A stretch of DNA of 64,000 nt, taken from contig JAFKKN010000002.1 in assembly GCA_017305535.1 (NCBI GenBank), positions 516,687 through 580,686 of the forward strand. The letters run 5' to 3'. Positions 37,196-46,485 of the stretch are shown here, piece by piece. The notes under the pieces are model-generated. The model did not search any database and had not been told where the DNA came from. It saw only the letters and a list, made by a program, of their open reading frames with translations. The first letter of the stretch is position 1. Each line of letters opens with the position of its first letter. The DNA comes from Hyphomicrobiales bacterium (GTDB taxonomy: Bacteria; Pseudomonadota; Alphaproteobacteria; Rhizobiales; Xanthobacteraceae). The position numbers and the translations under genes were made by a program.

Positions 37196-38719
37196 TCAGG
37201 TTTGCGGCGGCGGGACGTGGGTGGCGTACCACTCGCGCAGCACCGCCAGCGCGGGGTGCGCCAGCGAGCGGTGGAGGTAGGTCCAGATCCGCGGCTGATG
37301 GCGGAGATAGTGCGGTTTGCCGTCGCGCCGGTTGAGTCGGGCGAAAGTGCCAAGCAGGCGGGTGTTGCGCTGCGCCGACATCACGGCGTAGCTTTCGGCG
37401 AAGGCGGCGGCGTCGAAGCCGGGATCGAAGCCACGACGCGTTTTGGCGTAGCGGGCGAACATCGCCAGTTCGAGCGGCTCCGGTACGTCGATGCGGGCGT
37501 CCTGCAACAACGACACCAGGTCGTAGCTCGGCGGCCCCATCACGGTGTCCTGGAAGTCGATCACGCCGACCTGGCCGATGCCGGGGCGATCCGCGAGCCA
37601 GATCAGGTTGGGCGAGTGGAAATCGCGGAGTGCCCAGGTTTCGTCCGTCGGCTGCCGCACCAGCAGCGCGTGCCACATCGCCATGAATTCGTCGCGCGCG
37701 GCTTTGCCAGGGTCGACGCCACGGTCGGGCAGATACCATTCCAGCATGAGACTGATTTCGATCAGCATCGCCTCGGTGTCGAAATCGGGAATGGTGTAGG
37801 TGGATTGCGGCGTCAGCGGCAGCGTTGATGCCAACGGCGTGTGGTGCAATTCCGCGAGAAGGTCGGTTGCCATCTGGTAGCGACCGGGGATCGGTTGCGG
37901 CGGCGTGCCGCCGATCACGCCTTCACTACCGAGATCCTCGAGAATGAGGAAACCGTTGTCGAGATCGGTATAGTGGATCGCCGGCGCGGACAGCCCTTGC
38001 GCGCGCAGGCCGTTGGCCATCGCCACGAACGGCCGCACATCTTCAGCGAGATGCACCGCCGCGCTGTAGGATTTGCCGCGATAGAGCGCCGGGCCATCCG
38101 GCCGCTTCGGCGCGTTCATCAGGATCACGGCGCTGTCGCCCTTGTACAGTCGCGCGTAGGAGCGGGTCGAGGCATCGCCCGCCATCCGCCGCCGCCGCGC
38201 CTGATCGTGATCGGAGCGCTCGAGGAAGCGCCGCAACGCCGCAAGCCGCGCCACCTGCGCCGCCGCCTTGCCATGGCCGGTGATCTCGGCCGCGCGCGCC
38301 GACGCGCCCAACGCCGGACGATGGCTGAGAGCGATGTCGATGCGGTCGGCGGGCAAGGCGTGCGCCGCGCGCTCCGGCCACTCGATCAGCACGACGACAC
38401 CGTCCGGGAGCGGATCGAGCCCGATCTCCTCGAGTTCGCTGGCGTCCTCGATGCGATAGAGGTCGGCGTGCAGCAGCGGGAACGACGGCAGGTCGTAAGT
38501 CTGTGCCAGCGTGAACGTCGGGCTTGGCACTTCCAGCGTGTCGTCGCCGGAGAAGTAACGGATCATCGCGCGCGCCGCGGCGGTCTTGCCGGCGCCGAGA
38601 TCGCCCGACAGCGTAATGACGTCGCCGGCGTTGATGAGTAGCGCCAGATCTGCCATCAGGTTTGCGGTCGCCGTCTCGTTGGCGAGCGCCACGGCGAATG
38701 TCGCGGGAGCCGCCGTCAT
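37196..38719 (-). CDS. TsaE-AmgK fusion: tRNA t6A ATPase plus sugar kinase
   Basis: A 507-residue two-domain protein. The N-terminal part (about 1-145) is TsaE, the ATPase of the t6A37 tRNA-modification complex: Walker A GDLGAGKT at 39-46, SPTFTLAQTY and LHADLYRI. The C-terminal part (about 165-500) is an aminoglycoside-phosphotransferase-fold kinase like AmgK, with RDFHSPNL at 365-372 and IDFQD at 387-391. AmgK phosphorylates MurNAc/GlcNAc at C1. The fusion is found in several alphaproteobacteria. Its ATG overlaps the divL stop. Confidence 0.92.
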   Translation of the reverse strand: MTAAPATFAVALANETATANLMADLALLINAGDVITLSGDLGAGKTAAARAMIRYFSGDDTLEVPSPTFTLAQTYDLPSFPLLHADLYRIEDASELEEIGLDPLPDGVVVLIEWPERAAHALPADRIDIALSHRPALGASARAAEITGHGKAAAQVARLAALRRFLERSDHDQARRRRMAGDASTRSYARLYKGDSAVILMNAPKRPDGPALYRGKSYSAAVHLAEDVRPFVAMANGLRAQGLSAPAIHYTDLDNGFLILEDLGSEGVIGGTPPQPIPGRYQMATDLLAELHHTPLASTLPLTPQSTYTIPDFDTEAMLIEISLMLEWYLPDRGVDPGKAARDEFMAMWHALLVRQPTDETWALRDFHSPNLIWLADRPGIGQVGVIDFQDTVMGPPSYDLVSLLQDARIDVPEPLELAMFARYAKTRRGFDPGFDAAAFAESYAVMSAQRNTRLLGTFARLNRRDGKPHYLRHQPRIWTYLHRSLAHPALAVLREWYATHVPPPQT

Positions 38720-41229
38720 TCAGCCGCGCTGCGATGGATGGCCTGATCGGCCGGAAATTCGCATGTCACCGTGGTGCCCTTGCCGACGGCGGAATCCACG
38801 CGCACCTTGCCGCCATGCAGTTCGACGAACGAACGCACCAGTGACAGGCCGAGGCCCGCGCCGCGATGCCGCGAGCCGTTGGAGTGACTCTCGAACCAGT
38901 CGAATACCTTGTCCTTTACCTCGGCCGGAATCCCGGGGCCGTGATCGCTGACGGCGAAGACGACGCTATGGTCGTTACGCCGCGCGCTCAGTATCACCGC
39001 AGAATCCTGCGGTGCGAAGCCGACGGCGTTGGCGAGCAGATTGTAGAGCACCTGCACCACGCGGCGTTCGTCGCCGACAAACTGACCGATGTTCGGATCG
39101 GCATCGACGCGCAAGGCGATGTGGTCGCGCGCCAGCCGGTCCTGAATGCCTTCGGCGGCCGCGTCGATCGCCTTGCGAATATCGACCGGGCCGAGATTGA
39201 GCGTCATCGCGCCGGCGTCGATGGTGGCGAGATCGAGGATGTTGTTGATGATCGCCAGCAGCGCGTTGGTCGAGGCGGTGATGTAGCCCAGATACTCGTC
39301 CTGCTTCATCGTCAGCGGACCGGTCGACGGATCGCTGAGGAAATGCGCGAAGCCGATGATGGTGGTCAGCGGCGAGCGCAGTTCGTAGGAGACGTGGTGG
39401 ACGAAATCCACCTTCATCTGGTCGGCGGCTTCCAGTGCCTCGTTGCGCTCGCGCAGCGCACGCTCGACGTTCTCGGTGTCGGTGATGTCCTGGAACGTCA
39501 GCATGGTGGCGCCGTCGGGCAGCGGCAGCGTCATGCAGTCGAGCACGCTGCCGTCGCTGCGTTCCATCTTTAATGGCTGCGGGCTGCGGTTCTCGATGGC
39601 GGTGATGGCATCGTGAATGGTGCGCCACGCCGCGTCGTCGCTGTAGAGCGGCTTGCACCAGTCCACCACGGTTTCGATGTGCGGCTGTTCGTTGAGTGCT
39701 TCGGGCGACAGTCGCCACATCTTGGCGAAGGCCGGATTGAACAGTTGCGCACGGCCGTTGCTGCCGAACACCGCGACGGCTTCGGCGAGATTGTCGAGCG
39801 TCTCACGTTGCACCCGGATCAAGCCGTCGAAGCGGCGTGCGAGATCGAGGCTCTCGGTGACGTCGTCGAACAGATAGGTGACGCCGCCTTCGGGATTCGG
39901 CGTGGTGACGATGCTGACCGCGCGGCCGTCCGGCAGATACCAGACGTCCTTGGCCGGCTCCACGGCACGATAGGCCTCGTGCAGCCGTGCTTTCCATGCG
40001 CGGAAATCCGGCTGCTCCGGAATCTTTCGTGCGGCGCGCAGCTTGTCGAGAATGCCGGAGTCGTCGGGATTGCTGTCGAGGAAATTGCGGTCGAGATCCC
40101 ACAGCCGGCGATAGGAGTCGTTGTAGAACGCGAGCCGCCGTTCGCCGTCGAACACCGCCACGCCGGAGGAGAGTTGATCGAGCGTGCGGCGATGCGCGTC
40201 GGCCATCCGTTGCAGCGCCGCGCGAAGGGCCGCCGCTTCGGTGGCGTCGATGGCGAGGCCGGCGCTGCCGCCGGGCACGTTGCGCGCGTGAATGTCGTAG
40301 ATACGCCGTTCGCCGCCGACCACGACGGGCAGGCGCGCGTCGAAGGCGACGTTGTCGTTCAGCGTGCGCGCCATGGCGGCACGATCGTCGCTGTCGAGCA
40401 ATTCGAGGTTGCCGGCAATGGCATCGTCCGGCGTTGCTGCGTCGGTGGCGCGCGCATAGGCGGCATTGGCGTAAGCGAGTTGGCCGTTGGCCTTACGTGC
40501 CCACAGCGGCCACGGCGCGGAGGCGGCGATGCCGCGCAGCATTTCGGTTTCGGCGACGAGGTCGCGATAGCGCAGGCTCATTTCCGCGAGATCGCGGCGC
40601 AAGCCGCCGAGTTCGCGAATCCGCACGATGGCCTGACCGCCGATGGCGCGGCCTATCGCCTCCACCGCGCGGCCATTGCTGGCGGTGAGGTGAAGCTGAA
40701 AACTCTCGCCGGCTTCGCGCAATGCGTCGACGGCGTGATCCATCTGCAAGGCAGGCTCTGGCGGCAGCCAAGTGCCGAACGCCAGCACGCGTTGCGGCGC
40801 GAGCGACGGGGAATCTTGCGGCAACAACAAGGCGATGTCGCCGCTGATATTCGGGCGGTCATCGCCGGCGGGCCACGAGATCAGCACCTGCGGTTCGGCG
40901 AACAGCAGCGCGCGATAGCGGTCGGCTTCCGCCTGCAGGGCATGGAGGTCGGTCTTGAGGCGGCGTTCGCTGGTGGCGGCGCGAACCCGCGTGCGCATCA
41001 GGAGAATGGCGGCGAGCACCGAGAAGCACGCCACGCTGGACGACAGCAGCATCGCCATGATGCCGCGCTGGTCGAGATCGGCGAGAATTGCCAGGGCGGA
41101 ACTCAAGTCGCTGGCATGTGCCGGCGATGCGGTGAAGGCCGTGGCGGCGGCGAGCCCGATCATGCCGTCGCGCACCAGCGATGTGCATGACAGCATGGTC
41201 CGACGTATCGCTGCGATGACGCCTGACAT
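38716..41229 (-). CDS. divL: DivL-like PAS histidine-kinase relative with Tyr at the phosphoacceptor site
   Basis: An 837-residue protein: one membrane helix (about 56-78), a long PAS-rich middle (about 240-590) and a C-terminal kinase core. The H-box reads FVHHVSYELRSPLTTI with tyrosine at residue 615 (codon complement 39385-39387) where kinases have histidine. This is the hallmark of DivL, the CckA regulator of the alphaproteobacterial cell cycle. The ATPase domain is intact (NLLANAVGF, DHGPGIP, GAGLGLSLVRSF). The upstream frame to 41292 is not used. Symbol inferred from the tyrosine and from context. Confidence 0.85.
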   Translation of the reverse strand: MSGVIAAIRRTMLSCTSLVRDGMIGLAAATAFTASPAHASDLSSALAILADLDQRGIMAMLLSSSVACFSVLAAILLMRTRVRAATSERRLKTDLHALQAEADRYRALLFAEPQVLISWPAGDDRPNISGDIALLLPQDSPSLAPQRVLAFGTWLPPEPALQMDHAVDALREAGESFQLHLTASNGRAVEAIGRAIGGQAIVRIRELGGLRRDLAEMSLRYRDLVAETEMLRGIAASAPWPLWARKANGQLAYANAAYARATDAATPDDAIAGNLELLDSDDRAAMARTLNDNVAFDARLPVVVGGERRIYDIHARNVPGGSAGLAIDATEAAALRAALQRMADAHRRTLDQLSSGVAVFDGERRLAFYNDSYRRLWDLDRNFLDSNPDDSGILDKLRAARKIPEQPDFRAWKARLHEAYRAVEPAKDVWYLPDGRAVSIVTTPNPEGGVTYLFDDVTESLDLARRFDGLIRVQRETLDNLAEAVAVFGSNGRAQLFNPAFAKMWRLSPEALNEQPHIETVVDWCKPLYSDDAAWRTIHDAITAIENRSPQPLKMERSDGSVLDCMTLPLPDGATMLTFQDITDTENVERALRERNEALEAADQMKVDFVHHVSYELRSPLTTIIGFAHFLSDPSTGPLTMKQDEYLGYITASTNALLAIINNILDLATIDAGAMTLNLGPVDIRKAIDAAAEGIQDRLARDHIALRVDADPNIGQFVGDERRVVQVLYNLLANAVGFAPQDSAVILSARRNDHSVVFAVSDHGPGIPAEVKDKVFDWFESHSNGSRHRGAGLGLSLVRSFVELHGGKVRVDSAVGKGTTVTCEFPADQAIHRSAAE

Positions 41230-41395
41230 CGTTCGCCCCAAAACCGCACGGACGCATCGCGGCCACCAGCACCGCGCGCGAATCGCTCTCAATATCCCTC
41301 AACCGGACTCGCACGAACAGAGTCCAGACCGTGAACGGGAGTCGCGGGTCGAAAAAATGCGGGCATCAGTGCGCGTGGTTGTGGTCCTCTCCCCG

Positions 41396-41476
41396 GCTTG
41401 CGGGGGAGAGATGGAGAGAGGCACCTCTCACGCGGAGTTCCCCGACCCCAACCCTCTCCAGCAAGGGGGAGAGGGA
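41396..41476. repeat. GC-rich intergenic repeat between divL and dut
   Basis: Contains CCTCTCCCCGGCTTGCGGGG and, about 50 bases on, CCCTCTCCAGCAAGGGGGAG, each a self-complementary arm. Same group as 28532. The rest of 41230-41522 holds no gene. Confidence 0.65.
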
Positions 41477-41522
41477 GTGCTCAGTGCTCGTGGTGATTCG
41501 ATTCAGCCATGAGCAAATTGCA

Positions 41523-41990
41523 TCAGCGGCCGGTGGAGCCGAAGCCGCCGCTGCCGCGCGTCGTAACGGACAATTCGCCGTCGGCGGGAACCAGCGTTGC
41601 CCGCGTTACCGGCGCGATGATCATCTGCGCGATGCGCTCGCCGCGCTTGATCGTGAAGGGCTCGCGACCGTGGTTGATCAGCAGCACATTGATCTCGCCG
41701 CGATAGTCGGCGTCGATGGTGCCGGGCGAATTGAGCACGGTGACGCCGAACTTGGCGGCGAGGCCGGAGCGCGGCCGCACCTGCGCCTCGAAGCCCGGCG
41801 GCAGCGCGATGATGAGCCCGGTCGGGATCATGCCGTAAGCGCCGGGCGCAAGCATCATTGGCGCATCTTCCGCAACCGCGGCGACGAGATCCATGCCGGC
41901 GGCATGTTCGGTCTGACAGGCGGGCGGCGGCAGGCCGCGCCCATGCGGCAGTTGCAGGAATTCGACGGTTGCAGTTGTTTCCACGGTCAT
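41523..41990 (-). CDS. dut: dUTP diphosphatase
   Basis: Splits dUTP so uracil is not built into DNA. The 155-residue trimeric-type enzyme has motif 1 AAGMDLVAA, motif 2 RPRSGLAAK, motif 3 [11 protein letters not shown], motif 4 RIAQMII and the C-terminal motif 5 [12 protein letters not shown]. Its start overlaps the coaBC stop. The coaBC-dut order is widespread. Confidence 0.97.
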   Translation of the reverse strand: MTVETTATVEFLQLPHGRGLPPPACQTEHAAGMDLVAAVAEDAPMMLAPGAYGMIPTGLIIALPPGFEAQVRPRSGLAAKFGVTVLNSPGTIDADYRGEINVLLINHGREPFTIKRGERIAQMIIAPVTRATLVPADGELSVTTRGSGGFGSTGR

Positions 41991-43417
41991 GACGTCTGCT
42001 TCTGCAGTGTAGTGACGATCTGCGCGACCAGATGCGTCGCGACCTCGTCCTTGCCCATTGCCGGCCAGGAGTCGATGCGGACGCCGCCGGCCGCACCATC
42101 GTCCTTGCTGATGAGGTGCACAGTGTTGCGGTCGCCGCCCATGATGCCGGTCGCGGGTGAGACATCATTGGCGACGATCCAGTCGCAGCCTTTTCGCGCG
42201 AGTTTCGAGCGGGCGTTGTCGAGCAGGTGCTCGGTCTCGGCGGCGAAGCCGATCACCAGCGGCGGCCGTCCGTCGGTGCGATGCGCGATGGTGGCGAGAA
42301 TGTCGGGGTTCTCAACGAGATCGAGTTGCGGGAAGCCGCTCGCGGTCTTCTTGATCTTCTGCTCGCCTTGATTGGCAACGCGCCAATCCGCAACGGCGGC
42401 GGCGAAGATCGCGACATCGGCGGGGAGCGCCGCTTCCACCTCGGCCAGCATGTCGCGCGCGCTTTCGACACGCTTGACGGCGACGCCTTGCGGATCGCCG
42501 AGCCCGACCGGGCCGGCGACCAGCGTCACCTCGGCGCCGGCGGCCTGCGCTGCTGCGGCGATGGCAAAACCCTGCTTGCCGGAGGAGCGGTTGGCGATGT
42601 AGCGCACCGGGTCGATCGGCTCGTGGGTCGGCCCGGCGGTGATCAGGATACGCTTGCCGGCGAGCGGCCGGGCGCGCGAGGGCCGGATCACCTCCAGCGC
42701 CCGCGCGGCGATCTCCAGCGGTTCGGACATGCGGCCGACGCCGGCCTCGCCCGCCTCCGCCATGGTGCCGCTGGCGGGGCCGATCATGCGGACGCCGTCG
42801 CGCTGCAACTGGGCGACGTTGCGCCGGGTGGCGGCGTTGCCCCACATCAGCGGGTTCATCGCGGGCGCCAGCAGCACCGGCCGGTCGGTGGCGAGCAGGA
42901 TGGCGGTGGCGAGGTCGTCGGCATGGCCTTGTGCCATCTTTGCCATCAGATCGGCGGTTGCGGGTGCGACTACGATCAGGTCGCAGTCCCGCGCCAGACG
43001 AATGTGGCCGGCATCGAACTCGCTCGCGGAATCGAACAGATCGGTGTAGCAGCGCTGGTTGGAGAGCGCGCTGGCGGCCAGCGGGGTGACGAATTGCTGC
43101 GCAGCATTTGTCAGCACACAGCGGACGGTGAAGCCGTTATCCTTGAGCCGGCGAATTAGGTCCAGCGCCTTATAGGCCGCGATTCCGCCGCCAATGATGA
43201 GTGTTGCGCGCAAATTCCCGGTATTTTGGCTTGCGACGGCGCTGTCTTGCGATGCTGCGGTGCGATATGAAGCCTCAGCGGCGGTTGCTCCGGATCCTGC
43301 GGCTTCGCGCAAAATGTTGCGCACCTCGTCTTCGACGGACCGTCCATGCTGCGCCGCACGCAAGCGGAGTTCGGCCTTGATCGCATCGTCGAGCTTGCGG
43401 ATGGTCAGGCTGGCCAT
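41987..43417 (-). CDS. coaBC: CoaBC fused to an N-terminal FitA-like ribbon-helix-helix domain
   Basis: Bifunctional phosphopantothenoylcysteine decarboxylase/phosphopantothenate-cysteine ligase of coenzyme A synthesis. Residues 1-42 (from [20 protein letters not shown], then [18 protein letters not shown]) are a FitA/Arc-type ribbon-helix-helix DNA-binding domain. A linker follows, then CoaC (about 68-240, with [10 protein letters not shown] and PAMNPLMWG) and CoaB (about 250-476, with [20 protein letters not shown]). The Cys that usually follows GPA(E)G is not Cys here (MAEAGEAG). The frame is continuous; a TTG at codon 68 is the only visible alternative CoaBC start. A palindrome lies just upstream. 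Confidence 0.9.
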   Translation of the reverse strand: MASLTIRKLDDAIKAELRLRAAQHGRSVEDEVRNILREAAGSGATAAEASYRTAASQDSAVASQNTGNLRATLIIGGGIAAYKALDLIRRLKDNGFTVRCVLTNAAQQFVTPLAASALSNQRCYTDLFDSASEFDAGHIRLARDCDLIVVAPATADLMAKMAQGHADDLATAILLATDRPVLLAPAMNPLMWGNAATRRNVAQLQRDGVRMIGPASGTMAEAGEAGVGRMSEPLEIAARALEVIRPSRARPLAGKRILITAGPTHEPIDPVRYIANRSSGKQGFAIAAAAQAAGAEVTLVAGPVGLGDPQGVAVKRVESARDMLAEVEAALPADVAIFAAAVADWRVANQGEQKIKKTASGFPQLDLVENPDILATIAHRTDGRPPLVIGFAAETEHLLDNARSKLARKGCDWIVANDVSPATGIMGGDRNTVHLISKDDGAAGGVRIDSWPAMGKDEVATHLVAQIVTTLQKQTS

Positions 43418-43436
43418 GGCGACTACCCACGTCGAA

Positions 43437-43459
43437 AAATGATATCAATGCTATCATTT
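43437..43459. promoter_or_regulatory. inverted repeat upstream of coaBC, possible ribbon-helix-helix operator
   Basis: AAATGATA (43437-43444) and TATCATTT (43452-43459) form a perfect inverted repeat with a 7-base spacer, 20 bases before the coaBC ATG in an AT-rich dip. On the plus strand it contains TGATATCA and TGCTATCA, the latter resembling the FitA half-site as I recall it. It is a natural operator candidate for the CoaBC N-terminal domain. Binding is inferred. Confidence 0.5.
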
Positions 43460-43485
43460 GCAATTAAGCGATGCAATCGAAACGG

Positions 43486-45054
43486 TTATCGCACCAGCCA
43501 CAAAATGCTGACGAAGGTGATGGCGATCACCCATACGGCCACCGTCCGCCAGCGGTTCTGCCGGGCGCGGACACGGCCAAGCGCGGCGATGGTGTCGGGT
43601 GACAGCACCAGTCCGTCACGCACCATGACCTCGAGCTGCTCCAGGACCCGGATCGAGCGCGAGGCGATGGCAGGGAGGCCGCTCATCGCCTTGCCGAGTT
43701 CGCCGGCCCCGGCCATCGCCCCCTGGATGCGGCCGATCGGCCCGAGGTTGCGTTCGATCCATTGGCGTACCACCGGATCGGCCACGGTCCAGATGTCGAG
43801 CTTGGGGTCGAAGCTGCGCGCCACACCTTCCACCACCACCATGGTCTTCTGTAGCAGGATCAGTTCCGGCCGGGTCTGCATGTCGAACAGCGCGGTCACC
43901 TCCAGCAGCAGCGACAACAGCTTCGCCATGGAGATTTCCTCGGCGGTGCGGTTGTGAATCGGCTCGCCGATGGCACGGATCGCCTGCGCGAAATTCTCCA
44001 CCGAATGGTGCGCCGGCACGTAACCGGCCTCGAAGTGCACCTCGGCGACGCGGCGATAGTTGCGGGTGATGAAGCCGAGGAGGATTTCCGCGAGGAAACG
44101 CCGCTCCTTCAGTCCGAGCCGGCCCATGATGCCGAAGTCGACCGCGACCAGCCGCCCCGAGTCGTCGAGGAACAGGTTGCCGGGATGCATGTCGGCGTGG
44201 AAGAAGCCGTCGCGCAGCGCGTGGCGCAGGAAACTCTGGATCACCTTGCGGCCGAGATCGGGCAGATCGACCTGCGACGACGCCAGCCGCGCGTGGTCGT
44301 TCAGCGCGATGCCGTCGATCCACTCCATCGTCAGCACGTTGTTGGTGGTGCGGTCCCAGTCCACCGTCGGCACGCGGAAATCGGAATCGTCGCGGGTGTT
44401 TTCCGCCATCTCGGAGAGCGCCGCCGCTTCCAGCCGCAGATCCATTTCCATGGCGACCGAGCGCGACATGGTGTTGATGATCTCGATCAGCCGCAGCCGT
44501 CGTGCTTCCGCCGAATAGCGCTCCGCGCGCTCGGCGACGAACTGGAAGTCGGCAAGGTCGCGGCGGAAACGTGCGCCGACGCTGGGCCGCAGCACCTTCA
44601 CCGCGACCTGTCGTCGCTCGCCGTCGCGCTCCACCTCGCCGCGATGCACCTGCGCGATCGACGCGGCGGCGACCGCCGGGCCGAAGGTCAGGAACGCTTG
44701 CGCCACCGGGCGTTCCAGCGACGTGGCAACGACGCTTTCAGCCTCGGCCTGCGGGAAGGGCGGCAGCCGGTCTTGCAGGCTCTCGAGATCGCGCGCGAGC
44801 GCGACGCCGACCACGTCGGGCCGGGTGGCGAGGAATTGTCCGAGCTTCAGATAGGCGGGGCCGAGCCGCGTCAGCGCGCGCGACAGACGCGGGCCGGATT
44901 TCGCGCCGCGTCGTTCGATCAGCCGCGCCGTGCGCAGAAGAATCTGACCCGGAGCCGGCACCAGCGCCGGATCGACGGTTCCGAACACGCCCTCACGCGC
45001 GAACACGTAAGCGGCACGCGTCAGCCGCGCGACATGCGAGAGCGCGGAGATCAC
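43486..45054 (-). CDS. ubiB: UbiB family (ABC1/ADCK) kinase-like protein
   Basis: Membrane-associated atypical kinase/ATPase needed for ubiquinone synthesis and traffic. The 522-residue product has the KxGQ motif in [14 protein letters not shown], the alanine-rich loop region, and the core [20 protein letters not shown] with [10 protein letters not shown]-terminal hydrophobic segments ([17 protein letters not shown]) anchor it. The ATG overlaps the ubiE stop, so ubiE-ubiB are coupled. Confidence 0.95.
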   Translation of the reverse strand: MISALSHVARLTRAAYVFAREGVFGTVDPALVPAPGQILLRTARLIERRGAKSGPRLSRALTRLGPAYLKLGQFLATRPDVVGVALARDLESLQDRLPPFPQAEAESVVATSLERPVAQAFLTFGPAVAAASIAQVHRGEVERDGERRQVAVKVLRPSVGARFRRDLADFQFVAERAERYSAEARRLRLIEIINTMSRSVAMEMDLRLEAAALSEMAENTRDDSDFRVPTVDWDRTTNNVLTMEWIDGIALNDHARLASSQVDLPDLGRKVIQSFLRHALRDGFFHADMHPGNLFLDDSGRLVAVDFGIMGRLGLKERRFLAEILLGFITRNYRRVAEVHFEAGYVPAHHSVENFAQAIRAIGEPIHNRTAEEISMAKLLSLLLEVTALFDMQTRPELILLQKTMVVVEGVARSFDPKLDIWTVADPVVRQWIERNLGPIGRIQGAMAGAGELGKAMSGLPAIASRSIRVLEQLEVMVRDGLVLSPDTIAALGRVRARQNRWRTVAVWVIAITFVSILWLVR

Positions 45055-45812
45055 AAGCGCCAGCCCGAATGCAGGGCCACGATGCCGCCGGACAGCGGCT
45101 GCCAGTTGACGCGCGCGAAGCCGGCGTCGCGGATCATGTCGGCGAAGGCGGCAGGCCTCGGAAACTTGCGGATCGATTCGACGAGATACTGATAGGATTC
45201 GGCGTCGCCGGTGACGGCGCGGCCGAGCGGCGGGATCACCTTGAACGAGAACAGGTCATAGAGCCGGTCGAGGCCGGGCACGTCGACCGAGGAGAATTCC
45301 AGGCAAAGGAAGCGGCTGCCGGGTCTGAGCACACGATAAGCCTCGCGCAGCGCAAGGTCGATGCGCGGCACGTTGCGGATGCCGAAAGCGATGGTGTAGG
45401 CGTCGAAGGAGCGATCCGGAAACGCCAGCGCCTCGGCGTTGCCCTCGACGAACGACACCCTGTCGTCGAGCATCTGTTTCACGGCGCGCTCGCGGCCGAC
45501 CGCCAGCATATCGCCGTTGATGTCGCAGACGGTGGCGTGGAAACCGTAGCCGGAGGCTTTTGCCGCGCGGAAGGAAATGTCCCCGGTGCCGCCGGCGACG
45601 TCGAGCAGCGCGAACGGCGCGTCGTTGCGCGGCGGGTTCAGCGCGTTGATCATCGCATCCTTCCAGAGGCGATGCATTCCGGCGGACATCAGGTCGTTCA
45701 TCAGGTCGTAGCGCGACGCGACGCTGCGGAACACGTCGTTCACCAGCGATTGCTTCTCGCCGAGCGCGACGTCCCGGAAGCCGAAATGTGTGGTCTGGTC
45801 GGTAGGTTCCAT
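45051..45812 (-). CDS. ubiE: Ubiquinone/menaquinone C-methyltransferase
   Basis: SAM-dependent C-methylation of the benzoquinol ring. The 253-residue product has the SAM motif [14 protein letters not shown] and family motifs [14 protein letters not shown] and [20 protein letters not shown] at 45812 ([12 protein letters not shown]) is the usual start; an in-frame ATG at 45839 adds nine residues. It is divergent from the glyoxalase-fold gene and leads ubiE-ubiB. Confidence 0.96.
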   Translation of the reverse strand: MEPTDQTTHFGFRDVALGEKQSLVNDVFRSVASRYDLMNDLMSAGMHRLWKDAMINALNPPRNDAPFALLDVAGGTGDISFRAAKASGYGFHATVCDINGDMLAVGRERAVKQMLDDRVSFVEGNAEALAFPDRSFDAYTIAFGIRNVPRIDLALREAYRVLRPGSRFLCLEFSSVDVPGLDRLYDLFSFKVIPPLGRAVTGDAESYQYLVESIRKFPRPAAFADMIRDAGFARVNWQPLSGGIVALHSGWRL

Positions 45813-45947
45813 GTGCCCATGCTCTCCGGGCCGGACCATAGCCTGCCGCGCTGCGGTACGCTACAGACCAGACCCGCCAGCGGCCGCATCCCCCGCGCGC
45901 CGTGGTTAACCGGGCAAAATCGCAAGGGAATGCCCAAGGGAGCGCCA

Positions 45948-46325
45948 ATGGCTGCGCGTTTTACCACCGTCACCCCGATCCTGCGGATGTTCGACATCCG
46001 CAAGGCACGGGAATTTTACCTCGATTTTCTCGGCTTCAAGGTCGAGTTCGAGCACCGCTTCGAGCCGGACCTGCCGCTTTACATGGGCCTCTCGCTGGGT
46101 GAGGCGAGGCTCCATCTCAGCGAGCACCACGGCGACAGCGCGCCGGGCGCGCGGGTGAGGATCGAGACGTCGGGCCTCGCGGAGTATCAGGGCGGCCTGC
46201 TCGCCAAACGTTACGGCTACGCGCGGCCCGGACTGGAGCGTCAACCCTGGGGCGAGACCACCATGACGGTGACCGATCCGTTTTATAACTGGCTGGTGTT
46301 CACGGAGAGCGATGCGACGACCTAG
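45948..46325 (+). CDS. Glyoxalase/bleomycin-resistance superfamily protein
   Basis: A 125-residue vicinal-oxygen-chelate protein. Visible features are MAARFTTVTPILRMFDIRKA, FYLDFLGFKVEFEHRFEP, LHLSEHHGD and the C-terminal NWLVFTESD. It resembles the bleomycin-binding branch (BRP), but no substrate can be read. AAGGGAG precedes the ATG at 45948; an ATG at 45930 is also in frame. The far longer open frame upstream is a shadow of the ubi genes. Confidence 0.88.
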   Translation: MAARFTTVTPILRMFDIRKAREFYLDFLGFKVEFEHRFEPDLPLYMGLSLGEARLHLSEHHGDSAPGARVRIETSGLAEYQGGLLAKRYGYARPGLERQPWGETTMTVTDPFYNWLVFTESDATT

Positions 46326-46348
46326 ATATCGCGCACAGCCTGTCAGTT

Positions 46349-46442
46349 CGTCATGGCCGGATTTATTCCGGCCATCCACGACTTCCTGACGGAAGGTCCG
46401 CAAAAAAGACGTGGATGGCCGGGACGAGCCCGGCCATGACGG
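46349..46442. repeat. REP-like intergenic palindrome upstream of mutM
   Basis: Opens CGTCATGGCCGGATTTATTC and closes AGCCCGGCCATGACG, the same family as 24009-24099. It lies between the two co-directional plus-strand genes. Confidence 0.8.
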
Positions 46443-46485
46443 AAAAGGGACCTATATTCGAAAGAGTCTCTAAAGCAGCAGGCCA

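Noticed and set aside
41987..43417. A toxin-antitoxin pair based on the FitA-like domain
   Set aside because: No PIN-domain or other toxin gene is next to it, and the domain is fused in frame to CoaBC.
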